Shown piece by piece: positions 41,723 to 50,115 of a DNA stretch of 64,000 nucleotides. The position numbers were made by a program, and so were the translations under genes. Position 1 is the first letter of the stretch, and every line of letters begins with the position of its first letter. The notes beneath the pieces are model-generated. The model searched no databases, was not told the DNA's origin, and saw nothing but the letters and a program-made list of their open reading frames with translations. The stretch spans positions 2,480,001-2,544,000 of the forward strand of contig NZ_CP018863.1 of NCBI RefSeq assembly GCF_002849715.1, in the 5' to 3' direction. This stretch comes from Arthrobacter crystallopoietes. GTDB taxonomy: Bacteria; Actinomycetota; Actinomycetes; Actinomycetales; Micrococcaceae.

Positions 41723-42481
41723 GTGAACAACCTCCCCGGCCAGCCCAAACACCAGCAGTTGAGCGCAGAGTTCCGGCACCGCATCACCACCGGTGTGTGG
41801 CCGGAAGGGTTCCAGCTTCCCAGCGAGGCGGAGCTCTGCCGCGAATTCGGGACATCCCGCGGGCCGGTCCGCCAGGCCCTGTCCACGCTCCGCAGCGAGG
41901 GCGTGGTGACGGGCGGACGCGGCCGGCCGCCCATGGTGCGCGGCGCCGTGCAGTCACAGTCGTTTTCAACCTTCATGTCCTTTACCGAGTGGGCGTATTC
42001 CATCGGTATGACTCCGGGGCAGCGGACGTATGAGATTGCCCGCCGGCCAGCCGGCCCCCAGGCGGCCGAACAGCTGGACCTGGAGGCCGGGACATCAGTG
42101 GTCGAAGTGCTCCGGCTGCGCCTGCTGGACAACGCACCCGCGATGATCGAACGCACCAGTTTCGTGCTCGACGTCGGCCGGCTGCTCTTTGACTTCGACG
42201 CCGACAGCGGCTCCATCTTCAACTACCTGCGAAGCCAAGGAGTAGACCTCAGCCGCGCCCGCCGCACCATCGACGCGGTCGCCGCCGGCCCCGAGGATGC
42301 CGGCACGCTTCAGGTCGCTGAGGGCACGCCCCTGCTGCGCGAACGCCGGCTGACCTCGTCGGCGGACGGCCGCCGGGTTGAGTATTCGGAGGACCGCTAC
42401 CTGCCCGCCCTGACCAACTTCACCATCGAAAACACCAGTGAACACCGCGCCACCCTGGTGCGGATCGCCACCTCTGCTTAA
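41723..42481 (+). CDS. GntR/HutC regulator of the phosphonate cluster
   Basis: PhnF-like regulator of about 252 residues: winged helix (QQLSAEFRHRITTGVWPEGF; LCREFGTSRGPVRQALSTLRSEGVV) and C-terminal UTRA domain (VVEVLRLRLLDNAPAMIERTSFV; RVEYSEDRYLPALTNFTIE). The start is uncertain; GTG 41723 begins the domain but lacks a ribosome-binding site, so a leaderless message is possible. Ten bases separate it from the hydrolase gene, and it should repress both diverging units until a phosphonate-derived ligand appears. Confidence 0.87.
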   Translation: MNNLPGQPKHQQLSAEFRHRITTGVWPEGFQLPSEAELCREFGTSRGPVRQALSTLRSEGVVTGGRGRPPMVRGAVQSQSFSTFMSFTEWAYSIGMTPGQRTYEIARRPAGPQAAEQLDLEAGTSVVEVLRLRLLDNAPAMIERTSFVLDVGRLLFDFDADSGSIFNYLRSQGVDLSRARRTIDAVAAGPEDAGTLQVAEGTPLLRERRLTSSADGRRVEYSEDRYLPALTNFTIENTSEHRATLVRIATSA

Positions 42482-42490
42482 GGAGCCGAA

Positions 42491-43174
42491 ATGATTGAAC
42501 TCGCAGTATTCGACATGGCCGGAACAACCGTCGACGAACACGGAGACGTCTACACCGCACTGGAGAGCAGCGTCCGCGAAACGGGTGTCGAGGTGTCGCC
42601 GGCGCACCTGCAGGAGTGGATGGGGGTGGATAAGACCGAAGCCATCGCGGCGCTCATCGAGCTCGGCGGCGGCGTCGCCACCCCGGAACTCGTTGCCCAT
42701 ACTTTCGACCGCTTCCGCGAAATCCTTGCCGCAGCCTACGATGCCAACCCGCCGGTAGCACTTCCCGGCGTGGAAGATGCCCTTCGCGAGCTCAAATCCC
42801 GCGGCATCAAGGTGGCCCTGACAACCGGCTTTTCCGCCGATGTCGCCGGCCCGCTGCTGCAGGGACTCGGCTGGGGCATCGGCGATGACGAGCTGCTGGA
42901 CGCCGTCGTTACGTCGGATCAGGTAGCCGCCGGCCGTCCCGCGCCCTACCTGATCCACCGGGCCATGGAGCGTACCGGCGTCCATGATGTGCGCAGGGTC
43001 CTCTGCGCCGGCGACACCGCGGTGGATCTGCTCGCCGGAGTCAACGCCGGCGTGGTCGCCGTCGGTGTGCTCACCGGCAAGCTCGGGCGCGACGAGATGG
43101 CGCGGAACCCGCACAGCTACATCCTTGACGGCGTGAAAGATGTCCCGGCGCTCGCCGAAATGCAGTCCGCCTAG
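42491..43174 (+). CDS. phosphonatase-like HAD hydrolase (PhnX-like)
   Basis: HAD-superfamily hydrolase, 227 residues, resembling phosphonoacetaldehyde hydrolase, which cleaves the C-P bond. Nucleophile Asp8 lies in FDMAGTTVD. The cap domain has MGVDKTEAI with Lys48 at the place of the Schiff-base lysine of PhnX (MG-x-x-K). Later motifs are LTTGFS, Lys-poor AAGRPAPYLI and CAGDTAVDLLAG. With the FAD oxidoreductase and phnCDE it would complete uptake, oxidation and hydrolysis of an aminophosphonate. AAGGAG precedes the ATG. Confidence 0.87.
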   Translation: MIELAVFDMAGTTVDEHGDVYTALESSVRETGVEVSPAHLQEWMGVDKTEAIAALIELGGGVATPELVAHTFDRFREILAAAYDANPPVALPGVEDALRELKSRGIKVALTTGFSADVAGPLLQGLGWGIGDDELLDAVVTSDQVAAGRPAPYLIHRAMERTGVHDVRRVLCAGDTAVDLLAGVNAGVVAVGVLTGKLGRDEMARNPHSYILDGVKDVPALAEMQSA

Positions 43175-43188
43175 CTAGGCTGTGGTTG

Positions 43189-44259
43189 ATGGACACCAAT
43201 GAGATTCTGCTGCAGCGTGCCGGCCGCCTCGGGCACATCATCCTGAACCGGCCCAAGGCCATCAACGCGCTCAATGACTCGATGATCGCCGCGATCACGG
43301 CCGCGCTCCAGGAGTGGGCAACGGACGACGGCGTCGAAACCGTCCTGCTCTCGGGTGCGGGTGAGCGCGGGCTGTGCGCCGGCGGGGACATCGTCGCGAT
43401 CTACCGCCACATCCAGGCCGGCGCGGACAAGGAGGTGTTCTGGGAGGACGAGTACCGGATGAACTCGCTCATCTCGCGCTACCCCAAGCCGATCGTCGCG
43501 CTGATGGACGGCGTGGTGCTCGGCGGCGGCATTGGCCTCTCCGCCCACGCCTCGCACCGCGTGGTGACCGAACGGACCACGGTGGGCATGCCGGAAACGC
43601 GCATCGGATTCATTCCCGACGTCGGGGGCTGCTTCCTGTACTCGAGGGCACCGGGGGAGCTGGGCACCCACTTGGGCCTGACCGCCGGAACCGGTACCGG
43701 AGCGGACGCGATCCTGCTGGGCCTGGCCGACTACTTCGTTGACAGCGCGGACCTGCCGGAGCTGGCTGCGGCGCTCGCCGACGCCCCGGCGGACGAAGCC
43801 ATCGCGAGGTTCGCGCGCAAGGAGGTGCCGGCGTCGGGCCTTGAAAAGGAACGGCTCTGGATCGACGCCTGCTATGCGTACGACGACGCCGAAGAGATCC
43901 TCGCCGCGCTGCAGGAATCCGGCGAACCCAACGCCCGGGAGGCAGCCGCGGAGCTCGCCGCCAAATCGCCGACCTCCGTGAAGCTCACGCTCGAGGCCCT
44001 GCGCCGGGCACGCAGGATGGACACGCTCGAAGAAGTGCTGGACCAGGACTACCGCCTCGGCATCCGCCTGCTCGCAGCGCCGGACTTTGCCGAGGGGGTC
44101 CGTGCACAGGTCATCGACAAGGACCGCAACCCCAAGTGGAAGCCCGCCACCCTGGCCGAGGTGGACCGCGGGACGGTGGAGTCCTACTTTGCTGGCCTGG
44201 GCGAGGACGAACTCGGACTCAGTTCCGCGCAGATGCCGGCCGGCCGAACCAAGGCGTGA
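43189..44259 (+). CDS. enoyl-CoA hydratase/isomerase family, 3-hydroxyisobutyryl-CoA hydrolase-like
   Basis: Crotonase-fold enzyme of 356 residues, longer than simple hydratases and matching 3-hydroxyisobutyryl-CoA hydrolases of valine breakdown. It shows LNRPKAINALNDSM, the oxyanion-hole GERGLCAGGDIVAIY, GGGIGLSAHASHRVVTE and MPETRIGFIPDVGGCFLYSR. ATG 43189 directly follows an in-frame TTG and ribosome binding is weak. It follows the phosphonatase-like gene by 14 bases but has no metabolic link to it. Confidence 0.9.
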   Translation: MDTNEILLQRAGRLGHIILNRPKAINALNDSMIAAITAALQEWATDDGVETVLLSGAGERGLCAGGDIVAIYRHIQAGADKEVFWEDEYRMNSLISRYPKPIVALMDGVVLGGGIGLSAHASHRVVTERTTVGMPETRIGFIPDVGGCFLYSRAPGELGTHLGLTAGTGTGADAILLGLADYFVDSADLPELAAALADAPADEAIARFARKEVPASGLEKERLWIDACYAYDDAEEILAALQESGEPNAREAAAELAAKSPTSVKLTLEALRRARRMDTLEEVLDQDYRLGIRLLAAPDFAEGVRAQVIDKDRNPKWKPATLAEVDRGTVESYFAGLGEDELGLSSAQMPAGRTKA

Positions 44260-44363
44260 TCCGCGGGCGGCGGTAGTGGGGCCGTCGTCGTCGTTATCAA
44301 AACGTGATCTAGTATGGAAGGCGGCCGGGACTCAGCCCGCTGCCAATGAGGAATGGAGTTTCT

Positions 44364-44597
44364 TTGTCCACTCGTACCGTACTGAAACGTGCAATCGCCG
44401 CCACGGCCCTCGCCACCGGCATCGCTGCCCTGGGTGCTACTGCGGCCAACGCGGCCGGCATGAACTATGTGTATTGGGAGCCCTCCTACATGCACTGCAA
44501 ATGGAAGCAATGGACCGCGCAAAACGAGGAAGGCACCACGCTCCTTCGGGACTGCACGGAATCGAACGGCCAGTGGTACTTCACCACGCTGGAGTAA
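44364..44597 (+). CDS. small secreted two-cysteine protein
   Basis: A 77-residue precursor: basic N-terminus, hydrophobic core ALATGIAALGATAANA and likely cleavage after ANA, leaving about 46 residues. The mature part is aromatic-rich (YVYWEPSY, CKWKQW, QWYFTTLE) with Cys45 and Cys64, suited to one disulfide. TTG start at 44364 has TGGAG five bases upstream; ATG 44346 adds six residues. No family is recognised. Could be an extracellular inhibitor or signalling peptide, but nothing shows this. Confidence 0.72.
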   Translation: MSTRTVLKRAIAATALATGIAALGATAANAAGMNYVYWEPSYMHCKWKQWTAQNEEGTTLLRDCTESNGQWYFTTLE

Positions 44598-44648
44598 GCG
44601 GCCGCGGTTGCGGCGCTGTGATGATGGACACGGGCGGGATATAGCCGC

Positions 44649-44678
44649 TTGTCTTCAAGTACTTGAAGTTCCTATCGT
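44649..44678 (+). promoter_or_regulatory. MerR-type promoter with palindrome in the spacer
   Basis: A -35 TTGTCT and a -10 TATCGT are separated by 18 bases that contain the perfect 16-base palindrome CTTCAAGTACTTGAAG (44653-44668). The GTG start lies seven bases after the -10, so the message is probably leaderless. The long spacer with central palindrome is typical of MerR-activated promoters. Confidence 0.75.
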
Positions 44679-44685
44679 TGATGTT

Positions 44686-45147
44686 GTGAGCGCACCAATC
44701 ATCCGGCACACCTACTCGATCAAGGAGGCAGCGGCCCTGACCGGGCTGCCGGCCAGCACCCTGCGCTACTACGAATCCATCGGTGTCATTACCCCGATCC
44801 GTCGCGGCGCGAGCAGCAAGCACCGCGTCTACACGGACGACGACCTGGACCTTTTGACCTGGGTGTCGTGCCTGAGCGCGACGGGTATGTCTGTCGCCGA
44901 CATGCGCCGCTACCTCGCGAACGGAGACCTCGGGCCGGCCGCTGCCCCGGAGCAGATCGCGTTGTTGAAGGCGCAGCAGGAGCAGCTGGAGGACGAAGCG
45001 AGGTCCATCGCCCTGCGTAAACGGTACGTCGCGCTGAAAATCGACTACTGGCAGGCAGTCCACGCCGGTGACGGCGCCAAGGCCGAAAGGCTCTCGGACG
45101 AGGCACGCACGCTGGCCGAAGACCTCAAGAAAACCAGGAAACAGTAA
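44686..45147 (+). CDS. MerR-family transcriptional regulator
   Basis: Regulator of 153 residues. N-terminal MerR helix-turn-helix and wing: [28 protein letters not shown], then [31 protein letters not shown]. The dimerisation helix is [34 protein letters not shown]. One Cys (WVSCLSA) is placed as in AdhR/NmlR-type aldehyde or electrophile sensors. The alcohol dehydrogenase lies 80 bases downstream on the same strand, the usual partner of this subfamily. GTG start behind its own palindromic promoter. Confidence 0.88.
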   Translation: MSAPIIRHTYSIKEAAALTGLPASTLRYYESIGVITPIRRGASSKHRVYTDDDLDLLTWVSCLSATGMSVADMRRYLANGDLGPAAAPEQIALLKAQQEQLEDEARSIALRKRYVALKIDYWQAVHAGDGAKAERLSDEARTLAEDLKKTRKQ

Positions 45148-45227
45148 ACAACACGCCCCTCAATTCGCGGACCCCATGGTCCGCCGATCCGGCGTGCCCA
45201 AGTCAGCCCCCTAAAAGGAGCAAACAC

Positions 45228-46274
45228 ATGACCACCATTGCCCACGCCTACGCATCCCCCTCACCGGACGGGGACCTCGTCCCTACGACCATCGAACGCC
45301 GCGACGTCGGACCGCACGACGTCCTGATTGAGATCAAGTACTCCGGCATCTGCCACTCCGACATCCACACCGTGCGCGGCGAGTGGGGGCCGCAGGCATA
45401 CCCGTTGGTTCCCGGCCACGAGATCGCCGGCATCGTCACCGAGGTTGGATCCGAGGTGACAAAGCACGCCGTCGGCGACCGGGTCGGCGTCGGCTGCATG
45501 GTCAACTCCTGTGGCGAGTGCAAGAACTGCAAGGCCGGCGATGAGCAGTACTGCCTCAACGGCATGGTGGGAACCTACGGCGTGACCGACCGCGACGGCA
45601 CCATCACGCAGGGCGGATACTCCACCCACGTAGTCGTTACCGAGGACTTCGTGCTCCGGATTCCGGACGGCATCGAACTCGACGTCGCCGCCCCGCTGCT
45701 CTGCGCGGGCATCACGACCTACTCGCCGCTGAACCGGTGGGGCGCCGGCCCGGGCAAGAAGGTCGCCGTCGTCGGTCTTGGCGGACTCGGCCACATGGCC
45801 GTCCAGCTCGCCCACGCCATGGGCGCGGAAGTCACCGTCCTCTCGCAGTCCCTCAAGAAGCAGGAAGACGGCCTCCGCCTCGGCGCGGACCGCTACTACG
45901 CGACCAGCGACGAGGCCACCTTCACCGAACTGGCAGGCTACTTCGACCTGATCATCAACACCGTCAGTGCGTCGATCGACATCAGCGCTTTCCTGGGGCT
46001 GTTGACCGTGGGCGGCGCCATGGTCAACGTCGGCGCGCCCGCGGAGCCGCTGCCGGTCAACGCCATGGCCCTTATCGGCGGACGCAGGTCCTTCGCCGGC
46101 TCCATGATCGGCGGCATTCCCGAAACCCAGGAAATGCTCGATTTCTGCGCTAAAAAGGGCATCGGGGCCGAGATCGAACTCATCTCCGCCGACAAGATCA
46201 ACGACGCCTACGAGCGCGTCCTCTCCTCGGACGTGCGCTACCGCTTCGTCATCGACGCTGCCACCCTCGTATAA
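45228..46274 (+). CDS. NAD(P)-dependent zinc alcohol dehydrogenase
   Basis: Cinnamyl-alcohol-dehydrogenase-like MDR enzyme, 348 residues, reducing aldehydes. Catalytic zinc ligands: [16 protein letters not shown] and the later [12 protein letters not shown]. Structural zinc: [17 protein letters not shown]. Cofactor loop: [28 protein letters not shown] precedes the ATG. With the upstream MerR regulator it likely detoxifies reactive aldehydes. It is not closely related to the dehydrogenase at 2005 (different length and zinc-lobe spacing). Confidence 0.93.
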   Translation: MTTIAHAYASPSPDGDLVPTTIERRDVGPHDVLIEIKYSGICHSDIHTVRGEWGPQAYPLVPGHEIAGIVTEVGSEVTKHAVGDRVGVGCMVNSCGECKNCKAGDEQYCLNGMVGTYGVTDRDGTITQGGYSTHVVVTEDFVLRIPDGIELDVAAPLLCAGITTYSPLNRWGAGPGKKVAVVGLGGLGHMAVQLAHAMGAEVTVLSQSLKKQEDGLRLGADRYYATSDEATFTELAGYFDLIINTVSASIDISAFLGLLTVGGAMVNVGAPAEPLPVNAMALIGGRRSFAGSMIGGIPETQEMLDFCAKKGIGAEIELISADKINDAYERVLSSDVRYRFVIDAATLV

Positions 46275-46290
46275 CGCAGCGGCATAACCC

Positions 46291-46327
46291 GGAGCGTGGC
46301 GGATTCCTATCTGGCTCGCCACGCTCC
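46291..46327 (+). terminator. hairpin after the alcohol dehydrogenase
   Basis: Perfect 11-base stem GGAGCGTGGCG / CGCCACGCTCC around a 15-base loop, 17 bases after the stop. The following GAGGGATTCTGTTT has only a weak T-run. It separates convergent genes. Confidence 0.75.
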
Positions 46328-46340
46328 TGAGGGATTCTGT

Positions 46341-46814
46341 TTAGCGGACTTGAGGCCGCTCCAGGTAGGCTTCCAGGTTCGCCAGTGACGAGGCCAAACC
46401 GGCTGCATGGTCTTCTGCGGAAATGCCGGAAGGGACATCGTCGGCGCGGATATCCACCCGCGTTCCCTCGGCCACCGGCGTAACTTCCCAGGTCATCGTC
46501 ATCGTGCCGGCGTAGGCCGGATCATCCGATTCGAAGTCGACCGCCTGCACAACCCGGACGCCCCGAACAATCTCGACAAAACGTGCCTCGACGACGTCCG
46601 TGTCGCTCGTGGCCTTGCCTGCTGCCGTCGATGGGTCCGCATAGGTGAGGACCAAACGGTAGGAGCCGCCCGGCCGGGCGTCGAACCGCTCGAAGGTGCC
46701 GCTCATGCCCTCCGGCGGTAGCCAGGCCGCGAGCGAATCCGGATCGACGAGTGCGGAGAAGACTCGGTCAGGCGGCGCCGCGACAACGCGGTAGGCCTTG
46801 TCCGTGCGTGACAT
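46341..46814 (-). CDS. SRPBCC/AHSA1-domain protein
   Basis: START-like fold protein, 157 residues, of the Aha1-domain (AHSA1) group: AYRVVAAPPDRVFSALVDPDSLAAWLPP, the family N-terminal strand-helix, and MTMTWEVTPVAEGTRVDI. These small hydrophobic-pocket proteins are common and mostly uncharacterised. Monocistronic, convergent with the alcohol dehydrogenase. Confidence 0.88.
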   Translation of the reverse strand: MSRTDKAYRVVAAPPDRVFSALVDPDSLAAWLPPEGMSGTFERFDARPGGSYRLVLTYADPSTAAGKATSDTDVVEARFVEIVRGVRVVQAVDFESDDPAYAGTMTMTWEVTPVAEGTRVDIRADDVPSGISAEDHAAGLASSLANLEAYLERPQVR

Positions 46815-46904
46815 GGTTCCATCGTAAAGCCCCCCTGGCCTCCTGGGACCGGGGCGGGGTCGGACCGGAATCGAGGCCGGGCGGTACCACGACGAATGGC
46901 GTCG

Positions 46905-48089
46905 CTAGGGGTGCTTACGCTTCCAGACGGCGTGGCCCCAGCAGGCGGCCGCCACTAGGACGATGCTGACGAACAAACCGAGGCTGAAGATTGTGCCGTA
47001 GCGCCTCTCGTCCGCCAGGCCGGCGGTGAAAAAGGTGAACAGCGAGCCGCCCAGGAACAGCGAGAAGGCAAACAGGGACACGCTCGTGGCGCGTGCCTGC
47101 GGGGCGACGTCTGTGGCCCAGCCCTGCATGGAGGAGTGCAGGATGGCGTTGGATGCGCCGACCAGCAGGGCGGTCGCGGTCAGCGCCGCGGGCAGTTGCG
47201 ATAAGGAAGAGGTCAGGTAGGCGACGACGAGGACCAGTCCGCCGAGGGCCATGAGTCGAGTGCGGCTGAAATGGCGGACCAGGCGCCGCATCAGGCGGGC
47301 GCCGAGGATGACCCCGATACCGTAGCCGGCCGCGAGGACGCCCGCCAACGTGACCCCGATGCCGGCATTTTGCAGCGCCGGGACGAAGTAGGTCAGGATA
47401 CCCATGAGCACTGCGCCTTCCAGGGCTGCCAGAGCGTAAACGCCCAGCGCGGAGCCGGAAAACGCCAGGCGGAAGTTGGCGCCGCCGCGGTGGGCCGCCC
47501 CATCGCCCGCCACCCCGCGAAGCCAGATCAGCAGGACCAGACAGCCAAGGGCCGGCAGCGCGAAGACCAGCCGCCAATCGAGCAGAGCGGCCAACGTTCC
47601 CGCCGCGAGGGTGGCGATGGTGGTTCCCAGTGACGAGTAAATCTGCAGGTCGGAGAGGCCGCGGGCGCGCTCAATCCCGGTCCGGGTATCACCCAGGATG
47701 GTCAGCAGGGTCGGATACAACGCCCCGGCCATCAGCCCCGTGAAGGCCCTAGCCAGGAGGAGCGGGAGGTAGGCGCTGAACAGGGTGCTGGCTAACGCGC
47801 CGACCAGGACGCCCACCAGGGCCGTGCGCAGGACGGCCATGCGGCCGAACCGGTCACTGAAGAAGCCCCACACCGGCTGCCCCACCGCGTAAAGCAGAGC
47901 GTAGGCCGCCACGAGTTGGACGGCCTGGCCGAGGGACATCTCCGTCCGCTCGGCAAGCACCACCAGCATGGGCGGAGTGGCAAAGCGGTCGAAGAAGGAG
48001 AGGAAGCCAACGGATCGCAGAACGGAATCTGGCACGCGTGCCCGCGGCTTGCCGGACTCTCCAACGGAACCGGACGCGTGCGCCATCAT
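46905..48089 (-). CDS. MFS transporter
   Basis: Twelve-helix major facilitator, about 394 residues. Helix 1 region VGFLSFFDRFATPPMLVVL, loop 2-3 WGFFSDRFGRMAVLRT (family motif A) and helix 5 IYSSLGTTIATLAAGTLAA are recognisable. It resembles drug or metabolite exporters. Start at MMAHASG; an in-frame TTG 33 bases upstream lacks a binding site. The HTH regulator gene lies 47 bases upstream on the same strand, so they are probably one operon. Confidence 0.88.
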   Translation of the reverse strand: MMAHASGSVGESGKPRARVPDSVLRSVGFLSFFDRFATPPMLVVLAERTEMSLGQAVQLVAAYALLYAVGQPVWGFFSDRFGRMAVLRTALVGVLVGALASTLFSAYLPLLLARAFTGLMAGALYPTLLTILGDTRTGIERARGLSDLQIYSSLGTTIATLAAGTLAALLDWRLVFALPALGCLVLLIWLRGVAGDGAAHRGGANFRLAFSGSALGVYALAALEGAVLMGILTYFVPALQNAGIGVTLAGVLAAGYGIGVILGARLMRRLVRHFSRTRLMALGGLVLVVAYLTSSLSQLPAALTATALLVGASNAILHSSMQGWATDVAPQARATSVSLFAFSLFLGGSLFTFFTAGLADERRYGTIFSLGLFVSIVLVAAACWGHAVWKRKHP

Positions 48090-48136
48090 CTGTTCAGTAT
48101 TTCCTTGTCTTCGTGCGGGCAAGCTGAACTGCCGGG

Positions 48137-48697
48137 CTATTCCTCTACCGGGGAGTCGGACGGAATGACGATAGTGGACAGCACCCGCCGTTTCCGTTCC
48201 TTGCCTGGCGCGTTAGCCGAGTACCTCTGCACCACGTCCCGCATCTCGACGGCGAACTCTTCGAGCTCGCTGTCGGTCAGCCATAGGGCAGTCTGCCGAT
48301 AGCCTACGCCGTCGCGGACCAGATCCACCTTGCCGCGGTCCAGCGCGCCGTCAATGTACCGGTCGAAAAGTGCCAGCAGCCCGGCGGTAAAACCCATGAA
48401 GGCCTTGCGGTGATCCTCCGGCGACATCGAGGCCAGAGCATTCGCGGAAAGTTCGGTGGCTGCCAGGTCCAGGGCATATGTCCGCTCCGTGGTGCCCCTG
48501 ACCTGACGCTCCTCGACAACTGTCAGGACACCGGCCTCGGCGAGCGTGCGAATGTGCCGGTAGAGCGTCGCGGGCGGCACATCGGGCAGCTGCGAAGCCA
48601 TGCCGGCAGTGGTCAACGACCGACCGCCCAAGAGTGTCTGGCAGATCCGCAGCCGCACCGGATGAAGGACAAGGTCTGCACTGGATCGGTTGGCCAT
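48137..48697 (-). CDS. ArsR-like winged-helix regulator
   Basis: A 186-residue regulator with an N-terminal winged helix: VLHPVRLRICQTLLGG, LPDVPPATLYRHIRTLAEAGVLTVVEER and the wing TTERTYALD. The C-terminal half is helical (MGFTAGLLALFDRYIDGALD) and ends with a charged tail. This layout suits ligand-sensing repressors of drug or metabolite exporters. Same strand as the MFS gene and divergent from an alpha/beta hydrolase. The palindrome at 48725-48740 is its likely operator. Confidence 0.83.
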   Translation of the reverse strand: MANRSSADLVLHPVRLRICQTLLGGRSLTTAGMASQLPDVPPATLYRHIRTLAEAGVLTVVEERQVRGTTERTYALDLAATELSANALASMSPEDHRKAFMGFTAGLLALFDRYIDGALDRGKVDLVRDGVGYRQTALWLTDSELEEFAVEMRDVVQRYSANAPGKERKRRVLSTIVIPSDSPVEE

Positions 48698-48715
48698 GCA
48701 GCTATGTTCTCACTC

Positions 48716-48744
48716 TTGACAATGTTATCGCAATTGATAATAAT
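48716..48744 (+). promoter_or_regulatory. promoter of the hydrolase gene with embedded operator
   Basis: TTGACA (48716-48721), 17-base spacer and AATAAT (48739-48744) form a good sigma-70-type promoter toward 48785. The inverted repeat TTATC-GCAATT-GATAA (48725-48740) lies between the two boxes, so the adjacent winged-helix protein could repress it. Confidence 0.68.
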
Positions 48745-48784
48745 AGTCCCGTACACACCAAATACGGGAGTTGGGGGAGAGGTA

Positions 48785-50092
48785 ATGGCACGGTTGGCCG
48801 TGAACAACGGAGCTGTCCTGGTGAAGCTCAGCCGAGGGGAGAAGATCGCCGGTCTGCTGACGGATCTGACCATTCCTGCCGCTGCGGTGGAAGACGTGCT
48901 GGTCCTGAAGGACGGCTTCGCCGGTGTCACCGGCATGCGGGCGCCGGGCCTGGCACTACCAGGCCGCGTGCGCATCGGAACCTGGCGCGGCTCCCGAGGG
49001 AAGACCTTCGCCGTCGTCCATCAGGGAAGGCCGGCCGTGCAGCTGACGCTGAAGGACCAGAAGTACCGCCGTGTCGTCGTCGAGGTCAAGAATGTTGAAG
49101 ACGCAACGAGGCAGGTGCGGGAGGCCGCTGGTTTGGACGAGAGTGCGGCGCCGGTTCTGGAAGACGCCACCTTCCGGTCGGACGGCTTGAACCTCGCCGG
49201 AACCTGGACCCTCCCGGCCACCGGACCGGTGATGGGCCTCGCCCTCCTGCTCCCTGGGTCCGGCGAGGTTGACCGCAACTCGGACCACCGGCGCATGCCG
49301 CTGGGCGTCACCCGCGATCTGGCCGAGGCGCTGGCACTGGAGGGCATCGCTTCCTTCGGCTACGACAAGCGGGGCGTCGGTGCCTCCGAGGGCTCCTTCC
49401 TTGCCGCTGGCTTCCACCATAATTACGACGACGCTGCGGCGGCCCTCGAGCTGGTAGCCCGGCGCTCGCCGGAGCTGCCCGTCTTCGTGGTTGGCCACAG
49501 CGAAGGTGCCTTCCACACCACCGCGCTCGCTGCGCGCCATCGGGAGCGGGTTGCCGGCGTCGTCCTTCTCTCCGCCTCGGCGCACAGTGGCCGGGAAACC
49601 TCCCAATGGCAGGTCGGCCAGATCGCGGGCGCGCTGCCTGCCTTCCCGCGGCTGGTGCTGAAGCTGCTACGCACGGATCTGGCCAAGCAGCAGCGGAAGT
49701 CCATGGTGAAGCTCCATGCCTCGGACCAAGATGTGCTGCGGATGCAGGGCCGGCGGATGAATGCCCGCTGGATGCGCGAGTTCCTCCAGTTCGATCCGCT
49801 GCCGTTCCTCAAGCAACTGGACATGCCGGTACTGGCTATCAGCGGCGGCAAGGACCTGCAGGTCAACCCCGCCGACCTGGAGATCATCGCTGACGTGGTT
49901 CCGGGGCCGGTTGAGACCAAGTGCATTCCTGACCTGACCCACCTGCTCCGCCGGGATCCGCGGACGCCGATGCTCAGCGACTACAAGCGGCAGATCCGTG
50001 AGCGCACCGATGCCGAGGTCCTGGCGACGGTGGCAAGCTGGATGCGGACCCAGGTGCTGGCCACCGACCTGCCATCGAGCAAAAAGCAGTAA
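48785..50092 (+). CDS. alpha/beta hydrolase with N-terminal domain
   Basis: Serine hydrolase, 435 residues. The C-terminal domain has FGYDKRGVGASEG, the nucleophile elbow GHSEG and a late Asp in ISGGKDLQVNP, with His in PDLTHLLRR. Residues 1-115 form a separate beta-rich domain (VLVKLSRGEKIAGLLTDLTIP; KTFAVVHQGRPAVQLTLK) resembling a bacterial PH-like fold. Such fusions may tether the hydrolase to a membrane or partner. ATG behind GGAGAGG. Divergent from the winged-helix regulator. Confidence 0.85.
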   Translation: MARLAVNNGAVLVKLSRGEKIAGLLTDLTIPAAAVEDVLVLKDGFAGVTGMRAPGLALPGRVRIGTWRGSRGKTFAVVHQGRPAVQLTLKDQKYRRVVVEVKNVEDATRQVREAAGLDESAAPVLEDATFRSDGLNLAGTWTLPATGPVMGLALLLPGSGEVDRNSDHRRMPLGVTRDLAEALALEGIASFGYDKRGVGASEGSFLAAGFHHNYDDAAAALELVARRSPELPVFVVGHSEGAFHTTALAARHRERVAGVVLLSASAHSGRETSQWQVGQIAGALPAFPRLVLKLLRTDLAKQQRKSMVKLHASDQDVLRMQGRRMNARWMREFLQFDPLPFLKQLDMPVLAISGGKDLQVNPADLEIIADVVPGPVETKCIPDLTHLLRRDPRTPMLSDYKRQIRERTDAEVLATVASWMRTQVLATDLPSSKKQ

Positions 50093-50115
50093 GGGCTGGT
50101 GGCTACTTGGTGTGG

